Assembly (NCBI GenBank): GCA_020746105.1
Contig: CM036618.1
Coordinates: 17,467,001-17,531,000 of the forward strand
Direction of reading: 5' to 3'
DNA: 64,000 nt
DNA from: Trogon surrucura
Taxonomy: Eukaryota; Chordata; Aves; Trogoniformes; Trogonidae
The position numbers and the translations under genes were made by a program. Positions within the stretch are counted from its first letter, which is position 1, and each line of letters opens with the position of its first letter. The notes beneath the pieces are model-generated. The model saw only the letters and a list, made by a program, of their open reading frames with translations, ran no database searches and was not told the origin of the DNA. This document shows, in pieces, positions 1 to 9,436 of the stretch.

Positions 1-29
1 ATACCAAGACCACAGCATTAAAGCAAAGG

Positions 30-480
30 CAGGTCAAATGTCTGCATAAAATTGCTGCTGAGCACATTGGCACCTGGACACTGGGCAAGGAAGCTCACAC
101 CAACATCATAGTTTCTTCACAGAAGTCTTTCCCAGTGTGGCTGTCCATGTCAGCATTAATCCTCCCTCTACTCAGGTGGGTGTAAATCTGTGCTATTTTT
201 TCCACCTGGTCTGCAGCACTCAATCCTCCAGGCATGCCTTCCACTGCACTTAAGGACCTTACATATTCACTCATTGCCAAGATGGGAATATGAAACTTCT
301 CCATCTGAAGCTTTTGTTTCTGGACCTCCCCGGAAGCAGTATACCCAAAATTGCACATACTGGGCCCAAACAACAGCTGATGCTCCTTCACAGTGACACT
401 TTTGTTCTCCCCTTAGGCCCTCATACTTCAGGGACACCAAACACAGAACTTTTAGGGAGAACAGGCCAAAGAATTCCTAC
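30..480 (-). pseudogene. Broken coding-like relic, family not recognised
   Basis: Read on the minus strand, an open block runs from about 412 down to a TGA at 95-97. It encodes roughly 100 residues with natural-looking composition and codon use, including the stretch SAADQVEKIAQIYTHLSRGR. There is no ATG at its head: the upstream in-frame stop is TAA at 413-415. Coding-like sequence appears to continue in other frames on both sides, FFGLFSLKVLCLVSLKYEG at about 420-475 and VSFLAQCPGANVLSS at about 40-90. This fits one longer reading frame broken by two or more frameshifts. I do not recognise the protein. No introns or poly-A tail can be seen, so it could be an old processed retrocopy, a decayed exon pair, or a chance open frame. 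It lies next to a CR1 tail but does not resemble CR1 ORF1 or ORF2. Confidence 0.33.
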
Positions 481-654
481 AGCACCAGGTACACACAGCT
501 GATCCCACACAACCTTCCATCATCAGTGCAGCTATGCCCATTGAGGTGTAGTTACTTGGCACAACCAGTGAAATTCATGACCTGTTCCTGTCATTGTGCA
601 TCACAGACAGGACATTGTTGCAGACAGTTCAGTCCCCATGTGTTGCCTGATCTA

Positions 655-775
655 ACTGAGAGGCATCCCTGACTAGGACAGGGAGGTTGGATTAAATGAT
701 CTCTAAGGTCCCTTCCAGCCTAGGTCAGCCTATGATTCTATGATTCTAGGATTCTATGATTCTATTTTTCTATGA
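655..775 (+). mobile_element. CR1 LINE, extreme 3' end
   Basis: The segment has the CR1 3' signature in order: a GGCATCCCTG-like block, GGTTGGATTAAATGATCT, GGTCCCTTCCAGCC, then imperfect repeats of GATTCTAT (about 730-770). It is a 5'-truncated plus-strand copy with no coding sequence left. Confidence 0.85.
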
Positions 776-1474
776 CTGTCTTGAAGTCTTCCTCCAAAAA
801 AATCCTCCACAATTTCAAAAGCTGTGATTTTCTTTATCTCTCTCTTTTTTCTTTTTCTTTTTTTTTTCATAATCACACTCCGAAATTACTGGGGACTCTT
901 TTTTCCGCTTCACTTTTAGAAGTCAGGATCATGTTTTTCTTGCAAACAAAGCAGCTGAATAATCTTACAGTAAACCTTTTCATTTAAGGGAACATTTTTA
1001 ACTTGTTCACTGGAAGGGCTTTGCCATGAAAGTCCTTGATTAGCTGAAGAACATGTGCTAATTAGTATTGCATTATTAATTTCCTGTGTTGATTTTTCTT
1101 TTGGAAGCATTAAAAAAACTTAGCTTGCCTCTTACCGTCTTTGTGGTCATTTGAAAAAACTGGCCTGCTTCATGATGACACAAGGAAGACTAATGTGAAA
1201 CTTGATTGTAAATCTTACCCAGAGAAAACCCAGGCTGTGTAAAAGCAGCATCTGTACACAAAGCACCCAGAAAAAAAGCAGTTTTGTTTAGTCTAGTATC
1301 TTCACTTTGAACAGGTCTTGAGCAAACAATTTGTACAAGGATCCAGGAAACAGCAAGATGGGAGGAAAGGAGCAAGCTCCAGCTGAGTAGCTCATTATGG
1401 TGGAAAATGACCACATCTGGTCCTGCAGGTGGAAGTTTACCTCCATCACCCCACAACAAAACCTCCAGACAGAA
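776..1474. other. Unique sequence, no gene seen
   Basis: Apart from a T-rich run at 841-868 there is no recognisable repeat or exon. Short open frames here show no protein signature. Confidence 0.6.
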
Positions 1475-1488
1475 CAAGTGAATGTTGA

Positions 1489-1671
1489 ATTAAGAAAATA
1501 AATGAATGGCTACAAGAGTGGTGCCACAGCCAGGGTTTTGGCTACTTGGACCATAGGTCTCACTTTGAGAAACCTGGTCTCTTAGGGGCTGATGGGTTAC
1601 ATCTTTCAGAGAAAGGGCAGAACATATTTGGACAAAGACTAACCAATCTAGCTAGGAGGGCTTTAAACTAG
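1489..1671 (+). pseudogene. CR1 ORF1 C-terminal fragment (esterase-like end)
   Basis: A 60-codon open frame ends at TAG 1669-1671. It reads from IKKINEWLQEW through the block DGLHLSEKGQNIFG to NLARRALN. In CR1 ORF1 proteins this is the end of the SGNH-type esterase domain, with D and H of DGLHL in the expected catalytic block. The frame is closed upstream by TGA at 1486-1488, where the element is truncated or shifted. The N-terminal RNA-binding part is absent. Confidence 0.8.
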
Positions 1672-1841
1672 ATTTGTTGGAGGAGGGGATTCACAATTCA
1701 TCCAGCTTTGTGGTCAGTGCTGGAACTGGATGCCCTGGCTCCAGGGATGGATCGCAGGGCAGCGAGCGAGCACATGAAGTACAAGGTACTGGATTCCAGC
1801 CAGTAAACACTCCAGCCGGTCAGTCAGCTTCAACAGGGGCC

Positions 1842-2743
1842 CTGCTTAAATGCCTCTATGCAAATGCACGGAGCATGGGGAACAAACAAGAGGAGTTAGA
1901 GATGCGTGTGTGTCTACAAGGTTATGAGGATATAGGCATCACAGATACATGGTGCTATGACTGGAGTGCAGGAATAAATGGGTACAAGCTCTTTAGGAAA
2001 GATGGGCAGGGGAGTAGAGGAGGGGGTGCTGCCCTGATGTCAATGACCAGCTGGAATATACGGAGTTTGGCCTGGGGGTGGATGAGGAGCTGACTGAGAG
2101 CTTATGGGTCAAGGTTAGAAGAAAAGCAGGGGAAGGTGATATCATAGAGGGGGTCTGCTACAGGCCACCTGACCAAGATGACTGAACAGACAAGGTCCTC
2201 TACCGACAGATAGGAACAGCTTCATGTTTACAAGCCTTGGTCCTCATGGGGGACTTCAATCACCCGGCTATCTGTTGGAAGGATGGCACAGCAGGATGCC
2301 AGCAATCCAGGAGATTCCTCGAATGCATTGATAACAATTTCCTTCTCCAAGTGATAGAGGAACCAACGAGAAGGAGTGCCATGCTGGACCCTGTTCTCAC
2401 CACCAAGGAGGGGCTGGTGGCTAATGTGAAGCTTAAGGGAAGCCTTTGCTGCAGCAACTATGAAATGCTAGAATTCAAGATCCTCAGGGCAACAAGGAAA
2501 GTGCACAGCAAGCTCACCACCCTGGACTTCAAGAGAGCAGACTTTGACCTCTTCAGGCATCTGCTTAGTGGAGCACCATGGGATGAAGCCCTGAAGGGGA
2601 GAGGGGCCCAAGAAAGCTGGTCCATATTCAAGGATCACCTCCTCCGTGCCCAGGAACAATGCATTCCAAAAATGAGGAAGGCAGGCAAGAATGTCAGGAG
2701 GCCTGCGTGGATGAACAAGAAGCTCCTGGACATACAAACATAA
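1842..2743 (+). pseudogene. CR1 ORF2 endonuclease domain, frameshifted
   Basis: This is an APE-type endonuclease remnant, the part of ORF2 that nicks target DNA. The first frame (to a stop at 2091-2093) has the CR1 start block CLYANARSMGNKQEELE and then GITDTW, where the catalytic Glu of the usual ITETW is Asp. The frame breaks after the GGGAAL block at about 2035. A second frame resumes and is open from 2237 to 2743 with the intact GDFNHP motif at about 2249-2266. The SDH motif that closes the active site reads SNY at 2453-2461, so both catalytic residues there are changed. The EPTRRSAMLD linker block follows GDFN at about 2360-2390. After 2743 the frame is lost until the RT part. No activity is expected. 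Confidence 0.88.
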
Positions 2744-2978
2744 AAAGAGAATTTACAGAAAGTGGAAGAAAGGACAGGTAGACTGAGATGAATACAATGA
2801 AGTGGTCCGAGAAGCCAGGGACCAGGTTAGGAAAGCTAAAACCCGGATAGAATTCAATCCAGTCAGGAACATCAGGGGTAACAAGAAAAACTTTTATAGG
2901 CATGCCAATGATAAAAGGGAAGCTAGGGAAGACGTGGCCCCTCTCCGGAAGGGAACAGGAGAGCTGGTCATGTAGGAT

Positions 2979-4408
2979 ATGGAGAAGGCAGAGGTTCTCA
3001 GTGATTTCTTTGCCTCAGTCTTCAATGGCACTGTCCAGGGGCTGGGAGAAGGAAAATCTGCCCACTGCAAGTGGGTTTGCGACGATTTAAAGAACCTGAA
3101 GGTGTACAAGTCCATGGGACCTGGTGACATCCATTCATGGGTCCTGAGGGAACTGGCAGATGAAGTTTCTAGGTTACTTTTTATTGTATTTGAGAGGTTG
3201 TGGCAGTCTGGTGAAGTACCCATTGACCGAGAAAGGAGAAACATCACCTCCATTTTCAAAAAGGCAAAAAAGGAAGACACAGGCAACTACAGACCAGTCA
3301 GTCTCATCTCTGTGCCTGGCAAAATCATAGAGCAGATCCTTCTGAAGGCTCTGCTATGGCACACAGAAAATGTGGAGGTGGTTGGTGACAACGAACATGG
3401 CTTCACCATGGGAAAATCCTGTCTGACAAATCTGGTGGCTTTTTATGATGGAGTAACAGAATCAATGGACAAGGGAAGAGCAGCTGATGCCATCTACCTG
3501 GACTTGTGCAAAGCCTTCGACACTGTCCTGCACGATGTCCTGGTCTTCAAGTTGGAAAGACATGGATTTGATGAAGGGACCACTCGGTGGATAAAGAACT
3601 GGCTGGAAGATAGAACCCAAAGAGTTGTGGTCAATGGCTCATTGTCCAAGTGGAGACCAGCGACAAGTGGTGTCCCTCAGGGATCAGTACTGGGACTATT
3701 TAACATCTTTGTTGGTGACAGGGACAGTGGCATCGAGTGCACCCTCAGCAAGTTTGTCGGCGACACAAAGTTGTGTGGTGCAGCTGACATGCTGGAGCAA
3801 AGGGATGCCATCCAGAGAGACCTTGACAGGCTTGAGAGGTGGGCCCAGGACAACCTCATGAAGTTTAACAAGGACAAGTGTAAGGTCCTGCACCTGGGTG
3901 AAGGCAATCCCAAGCACAGATACAGGCTGGGCGATGAGTGGATTGAGAGCAGTCCTGGGAAGAACGATTTGGGCGTGTTGGTGGACAAGATCAACATGAG
4001 CCAACAGTGGGCGCTTGTGGCCCAGAAAGCCAACCGTATCCTGGGATGCATCAAGAGATGTGTGACCAGCAGGTCGAGGGAGGTGATTCTGCCCCTCTGC
4101 TCTGCCCCTGTGAGACTCCACCTGGAATACTGCATCCAGCTCTGGAACCTCCAACACAAAGATATGGAGCTGTTGGAGAAGTCCAGAGGAGAAATACCAA
4201 GATGGTCAGAGGGCTGGAACACCTCTTCTATGAGGACAGGCTGAGAGAGTTAGGCTTGTTGAGCCTGGGAAAGAGAAGGCCCCAGGTAGACCTTATAGTG
4301 CCCTTCCAGTACCTGAAGGGGGCCTACAAGAAGGCTGGGGAGGGACTTTTTACAAGGGCCTGTAGTAATAGGATGAGGGGTAATGGGCGGAAACTGGAAG
4401 AGCTGTAG
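2979..4408 (+). pseudogene. CR1 ORF2 reverse transcriptase and C-terminal domain, inactive
   Basis: The main open frame, 2979-4244, has the CR1 RT blocks in order: [14 protein letters not shown] (about 3285-3330), [12 protein letters not shown] (about 3395-3430), [10 protein letters not shown] with the first catalytic Asp (about 3497-3526), and [10 protein letters not shown] (about 3665-3695). Two residues are then lost before FNIFVGD. The catalytic FADD box reads FVGD at 3753-3764, which removes one of the paired metal-binding aspartates. The C-terminal part ([15 protein letters not shown] and beyond) is preserved. A frameshift at about 4183 moves the last part ([18 protein letters not shown], ending at 4408) into another frame. 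Loss of FADD together with the frameshift shows that the copy cannot encode a working RT. Confidence 0.92.
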
Positions 4409-4640
4409 GTTTAGACTAGATATAAGGAAGAACTTCTTTACCCTGGGGGTTGCAAGGCACTGGAACAGGTTGCCCAGGGAAGATGTGGATGCTCCATCCC
4501 TGGAAGTGTTTAAGGCCAGGCTGGATGGAGCATTGAGCAACCTGATCTAGTGGGAGATGTCCCTGCCATGGCAGGGGGATTGGAACTAGATGATCTTTGA
4601 GGTTGATTCTATGATCCTAAGTTGATTCTATGATCCTAAG

Positions 4641-5332
4641 TGCATACTATCTGTGATCGTGATGGCTTTTGATACCCCAGTGTGAAAGGACCACATAAAT
4701 ATACAGAAGAAATTCAAGAATTAGCCAATAAGGTGGGTTGTCTCAAATTTAGCTATAGGGGTGTTCAAGAGGCAATCATTTGCCTTGTCAGAGGAGGGCA
4801 ACAGCCAGCCTAACCACAGAAACCACTTGAAGAAGCATGGAGAAGTAGACCATATCCAGCTCTCTCATGTCCTCGGCAGGTTCCCTCAAAAGCCAGACAT
4901 GGCTCATCATGGGGATGCATTTATATCCCCTTTCCTGTGATCTCCCAACAGCTTAGCACAGGGGAAAGCTATGGAGTTCCTAACTACAGCAGACATATGT
5001 CTGGAATCAGATTCCTTGTGGGTGACAACAGTAAGATCAAGAGCTAAGCTCTTTTTTGAGTCATTCATCAGCTCAGATGTGAGTTGTCAGCCATTTCAAG
5101 GTTTCCCACAAAAGCTACCACACAGAGTCTGTGCTCTTTATCAATTCCCCAACTATAGCAGTAGAGATGTGTCAGACCCACTATTTTCATTTATTAAAAC
5201 TTTCTGCCTAATTTGACAAACTGGAGGAAAGTTCTAGATATAGCCAAACATTAATTAATCTTCTTGCATTCTCCTAAACCTCCAGTTCAAAGCAGCACAT
5301 ATTGTAAAACACACAAAAAAAAGAATGATGCT
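4641..5332. other. Unique sequence, no gene seen
   Basis: This is non-repetitive sequence between two CR1 copies. No exon, tail or TIR was recognised. Confidence 0.6.
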
Positions 5333-5733
5333 CTTTTGTTTAAGGTACCCACTGAGACCTGAGTCACTGAGGGGTGATCTCATAAATGTTTATAAATGTG
5401 TCAAGGGGGAGTGTCAGGAGGACGGTGCCAGGCTCATTTCAGTGACGTCCAATGACAGGACAAGGGGCAATGGATACAAACTGGAACATAGGAGGTTTCA
5501 CAAAAATATTAGAAAAAACTTTTTCACAGTGAGGGTGATGGAGCCCTGGCACAGGCTGCCCAGGGAGGTTGTGGAGTTTCCTTCTCTGGAGACATTCAAA
5601 ACCCGCCTGGATGCGTTCCTGTGCGATCTACTGTAGGTGATCCTGCTCTGGCAGGAGGGCTGGACTAGATGATCTTTATAGGTCCCTTCCAAACCTTAAC
5701 ATTCTGTGATTCTGTGATTCTGTGATTCTGTGA
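5333..5733 (+). mobile_element. CR1 LINE 3' fragment, about 400 bp
   Basis: This is a 5'-truncated copy holding the ORF2 C-terminus ([14 protein letters not shown], then [18 protein letters not shown] and [17 protein letters not shown], stop at 5634-5636) and the 3' UTR. It ends in four units of ATTCTGTG. The terminal frame from 5325 is still open, so the copy is fairly young by the standards of this window. It belongs to the same subfamily as the copy at 9142-9436. Confidence 0.93.
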
Positions 5734-6973
5734 CCCTGTTTCTGTCTTTCCCTGAAGTCAAATCCAGGCCACTTCCCTGGTCTCTGAAGCACCAGAGACC
5801 TCTAAAGCTTCTGTCCAGAGCCTCAGTTATACATCCTCTAATTCTAAACTGAAACAATTAGCTGGAACATAATCAAGGAATGAAGAAGGTTTTAAGATAG
5901 GTCCATCTCCTCACCATTTTAAGTATCCCATTTGTGGATCCAGGGCACATGGGTTTATGGCCTTTTGAGGTGAAAAGGGTGGGACATTGAAATCCAAGAG
6001 GTCCTGTGTCTCATGAGGAAAAGGAGGGTAGCTGCAAGATGGCGCTGCCAGGGGTGAACCTGTGGGGTCACATCTCCTGACGGTGTCCTCCACAGAAGCC
6101 ATTTTCCCTGCCTGAGGCTGTCCCTAGTCGAAGTTAGGGCCTGCTAAGACCTGCTGGCTGAGCTGCTCTTAGGAGGTCTCCCTGTCCCATTTCAGTCAAA
6201 TCACTCTAGGTTAGCCCAAAGAGTTTAAACAGTGAGACCTGGGATTCCCCATGCCAAGCCCCCTACAAAACTAATAGAGAGGAAAACATTTTGGTAGGGC
6301 AGCTCAGACTCCTAAGGTCTCCCTTTGCCTGTAGAGTCCAAGGTGACTGCACTCCTGCGATGGATGGCTTATGAGGAGATGAACAAGATGAAGGTGGACA
6401 TAGGCCTTTGCCAGGCTATTAGGTTCAGCTTCACACACAGCCGAGCCCAGTTTTGAGAGACTGGAGACACAGGACAGGGAAGCAGCTGCAAACAGCTGCC
6501 CGGGGTCACTGCTTCAGCTGGCACAGCCTCCAGGATAGGAGATGGGTGTTCCATCCTCAGCAAGCGTCCAAAGGAGAAGCAGCTCTCTGAGGCATCCTGC
6601 TGAAGCAGAGAGAGCAGCCCTGCAATGGAGCTTAGAGATAAAGGAGGGGAGTGTGAGCCACTCTGGCGCGTGTGAGGAACTTTTCCAAGGCTGTGTGGCA
6701 GATGGTCACTCAACAGGCACACAGGGTGCCTGTAGGCTTGAAGCGCAATGCCTGTGCATCACTGGTGTCCCAGGCTGAGCTGGCCCATTTGTTCTGGGCA
6801 CAGCTAGTGAGTGAGGTGCTGAGAAATCCTAGGCACCCATTGCAGTCAGTGAAGATACAGCATGTGTGGTCAACAGAGCCCTCAGAAGCACACAGCCCAT
6901 GCCAGTGTAGAAACGTATGTTTGATTAACTGAACTGCAACCTTGAGTCCACCACTGGCCCCACTCTCTCTGTT
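5734..6973. other. Unique sequence, no gene seen
   Basis: No recognised repeat, exon or simple repeat. Short open frames such as 6369-6722 (minus) have no protein signature. Confidence 0.55.
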
Positions 6974-7080
6974 ACAATCACTGAATCATAATATGCCCAA
7001 TGATGGAGGGGACCTCTGGAGCTCACCCACTCTAGCCTCCTGCTCAGAGCAGGGACAGCCAGAACAAGTTGACTGTTGAG
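6974..7080 (-). mobile_element. Old CR1 3' fragment
   Basis: In plus orientation this reads as a reversed CR1 tail. A degenerate CACTGAATCATA tail is followed by GGAGGGGACCTCTGGAG, a CTCTAGCCTCCTGCTC block and AGAGCAGGGACAGCC. This matches the usual minus-strand CR1 order (tail, GGGACCTCTGGAGATCA, CCAACCCCCTGCTC, AGCAGGG). Many mismatches indicate an old copy. Confidence 0.75.
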
Positions 7081-9141
7081 GCTGAAGGGTTGCAATCTCC
7101 CAAGGTAGCTGCTGTGTATCATAGTAACCTAGACATGTAAGCATTGGTATCTGGTGCCAGTGAAGTGGCAGGTCTGAACCAGGACCTGTGGGAGACCTAA
7201 GCACAACTGACGAGGCAGCTGGAGGCCAGGCAGGATATTGCAGGACATCTCAGCTACCAGTACTTTCAGGTGGCAGAATACAGCCATGGGTGTCCAAACA
7301 TGGAGCCAACCCGTCATGTGGAGGGGCATTAGAAGCTGGAATCATGGTGGGATTAAGTGATACCACCAGCACTGGTCTTCTGCATGTCCTCCTGCACCCC
7401 CCAGACTCTCTCTGTGGAGGTCTGCTGAGTTCATTATTCAGATTTGTCAAGCTCTGTGAACCCAACATTACTTACCAGATAATCAGATGTCAGCGATAAA
7501 AAAAAAGTAAAATAGTTACAGGCTTACAAAAATCGAGATGCGTTCTCTACCTCATTCTCCAGCTACCTGCTCATTGTCCCAGATCAAGCAGCAATTAAAG
7601 AATGTTAAACACGTACAACCCTGAAATCACCATGCCATGGACAGCTAACAGACTGTGTTGCTTCCCTCATCTTGAGGCTTGAGACCAATTTGCCATCATT
7701 TTATGCAGTTCCAGCAAGCATTGTTTTACTAGGAAAGAGCCAGAGTGCTTTTAGACCTCAATGGAAGTGGAACTAACTGCATTTCAAAACGGTTCACAAG
7801 ACCCCAGTAAAAGCTTTGCTGGTGACATAAGACCCGGTCTACACTCCTGTGCAGAAATACATAACTGAAGTGAAATTTGTACATGGTTATTTCGGCCAGC
7901 TTGAGAGAAAGACTACTCTTGGCCATCAAAATAGGACAATCAGCTGAAATCAGTGGGAATTGTGCTCAAATACTGCAGTGCGGGGATGAAAAATTATAGG
8001 CATGGTAGAAATCTGTAATGTATTTACTGTGGGGAAGATGGAGGCACAATTCTAATCCTACTTGCCATTCTTTTTTTCATAAAAGTGCATCAGTATTTAC
8101 TGATTTTCACAAACCTGTTATGCAGAGAGTACTAAAGAGATCTTTGAGTCATGTGAGGAGAGTCCAGCTCCTCTAGGACCTCCAGCAACTTAGACATTTT
8201 CCATAATCCTTAACAGTAATGCATAACCAAAGAGGGAAAGAAATACCAGGTGTTAATGGGTGTAACTCCACTAATCTAGATAAATCGCAGTGCTAACGCC
8301 AGGCCTTGAATCAACATAAAATATTTTTACTGAACTAGATGAAGAAAATGAACAAACCTTTTCTATAGTTTTTAGGAAGATGAGGTATCCAGGTTCTGGC
8401 TTTCCAAAGCTATTTACTCCCAGCCAAAAGGCAGGGAGTAAAGATGAAACATTTCTGTCTAAAAAAAACCAAACCCAGCAGCAAACTGAAAAGGGAGTTC
8501 AGAATGGAAACATTTGGACAACCTTCTTTGTCCAACAACTCGTGCTCTGGGGATAATATTCTGGCCCTGAAACTGAAACTGAAGGAGATTTTATTACAAA
8601 TGCAGCTGCATTTATAATTAGACAGTGAAAAGTAGTAGGAAAAAATAGCATAAGAACAATTCTGTATGGGGACTGTGTGACCTAATAGCTGCTTTTCAAC
8701 TCTAATATCAATGATTTTGTGCTCTAGTTTACCTCATCAGCTGACTGGGGACTGTTTTTCAAGTCATCAGGAAACGGCAAACATACCAATTTTATTTTAG
8801 ATTCACAGAGAAATGGCATGGATAAGAAAAAAGATGGAGTTTTTACTCCCACCTAATCTGATTGTGTATTGTTTAAACTTGACTGATGCTGTGGCCGTGT
8901 CTGTTTTGCTACTGCTAGATGAGAAAGAGGAATCAGACACTGTGTGACATTTCCAGACAGTAAGTTGCCGACAAAACTTGTAGAAGTGGCAGTTCTTTGT
9001 GTTTCCATAGCAACCCAAGCTGCAGTTGTCAGTAATTAAAATTAACTCCATAGTTTTATTAGAATGCCCTGAGTTGCTTTCTCAGATGATGGAGACAAAG
9101 CAGAAGCCACAGTATCTGCAAAAATAATAGATTTCTGTACG
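7081..9141. other. Unique sequence, no gene seen
   Basis: Low-repeat, AT-leaning sequence. A GAAACTGAAACT motif is noted separately. A good minus-strand donor-like site (TCTG then GTAAGTAAT, at about 7470-7480) has no convincing exon attached. Confidence 0.55.
8569..8583 (+). promoter_or_regulatory. ISRE-like motif (GAAACTGAAACTGAA)
   Basis: Exact match to GAAANNGAAACT, the core bound by interferon regulatory factors and ISGF3. It lies in unique DNA with no promoter seen nearby. A motif this short is weak evidence for function alone. Confidence 0.25.
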
Positions 9142-9436
9142 CAGTCAGGCTCTTCTCAGTGATGTCCAACAGCAGGACAAGGGGCAACAGGTACAAGCTG
9201 GAACATAGGAGGTTCTACAACAACATTAAGAAAAACTTTTTCATTGTGAGGGTGACAGAGCCCTGGCACAGGCTGCCTGGGGAGGTTGTGGAGTCTCCTT
9301 CTCTGGAGACATTCAAAATCTGCCTGGATGCGTTCCTGTGTGACCTACTGTAGGTGATCCTGCTCTGGCAGAGGGGCTGGACTAGATGATCTTTCAAGGT
9401 CCCTTCCAACCCAAATATCCTGTGATTCTGTGATTC
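9142..9436 (+). mobile_element. CR1 LINE 3' fragment, about 295 bp
   Basis: This holds the ORF2 C-terminal end ([18 protein letters not shown], then [17 protein letters not shown], stop at 9351-9353) and the 3' UTR with CTAGATGATCTTTCAAGGTC and two ATTCTGTG-like units. It is truncated further 3' than the copy at 5333-5733 and is close to it in sequence. Confidence 0.92.

Larger units (their letters stand above)
1475..4640 (+). mobile_element. CR1 LINE, near full ORF2 plus end of ORF1, inactive
   Basis: This is the most complete transposon in the window. It contains the C-terminal end of ORF1, a short linker, ORF2 with endonuclease and reverse transcriptase, and a 3' UTR. It ends in two exact copies of a 19-bp tail unit (4603-4621 and 4622-4640). 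A full CR1 is about 4.5 kb, so roughly the first third is missing; 5' truncation is usual for CR1 because reverse transcription starts at the RNA 3' end. Several frameshifts and active-site changes (see the sub-features) make it dead. No target-site duplication is evident, as is usual for CR1. Confidence 0.95.

Noticed and set aside
3677..4222. 181- and 153-codon minus-strand open frames
   Set aside because: Antisense shadows of the CR1 ORF2 RT domain.
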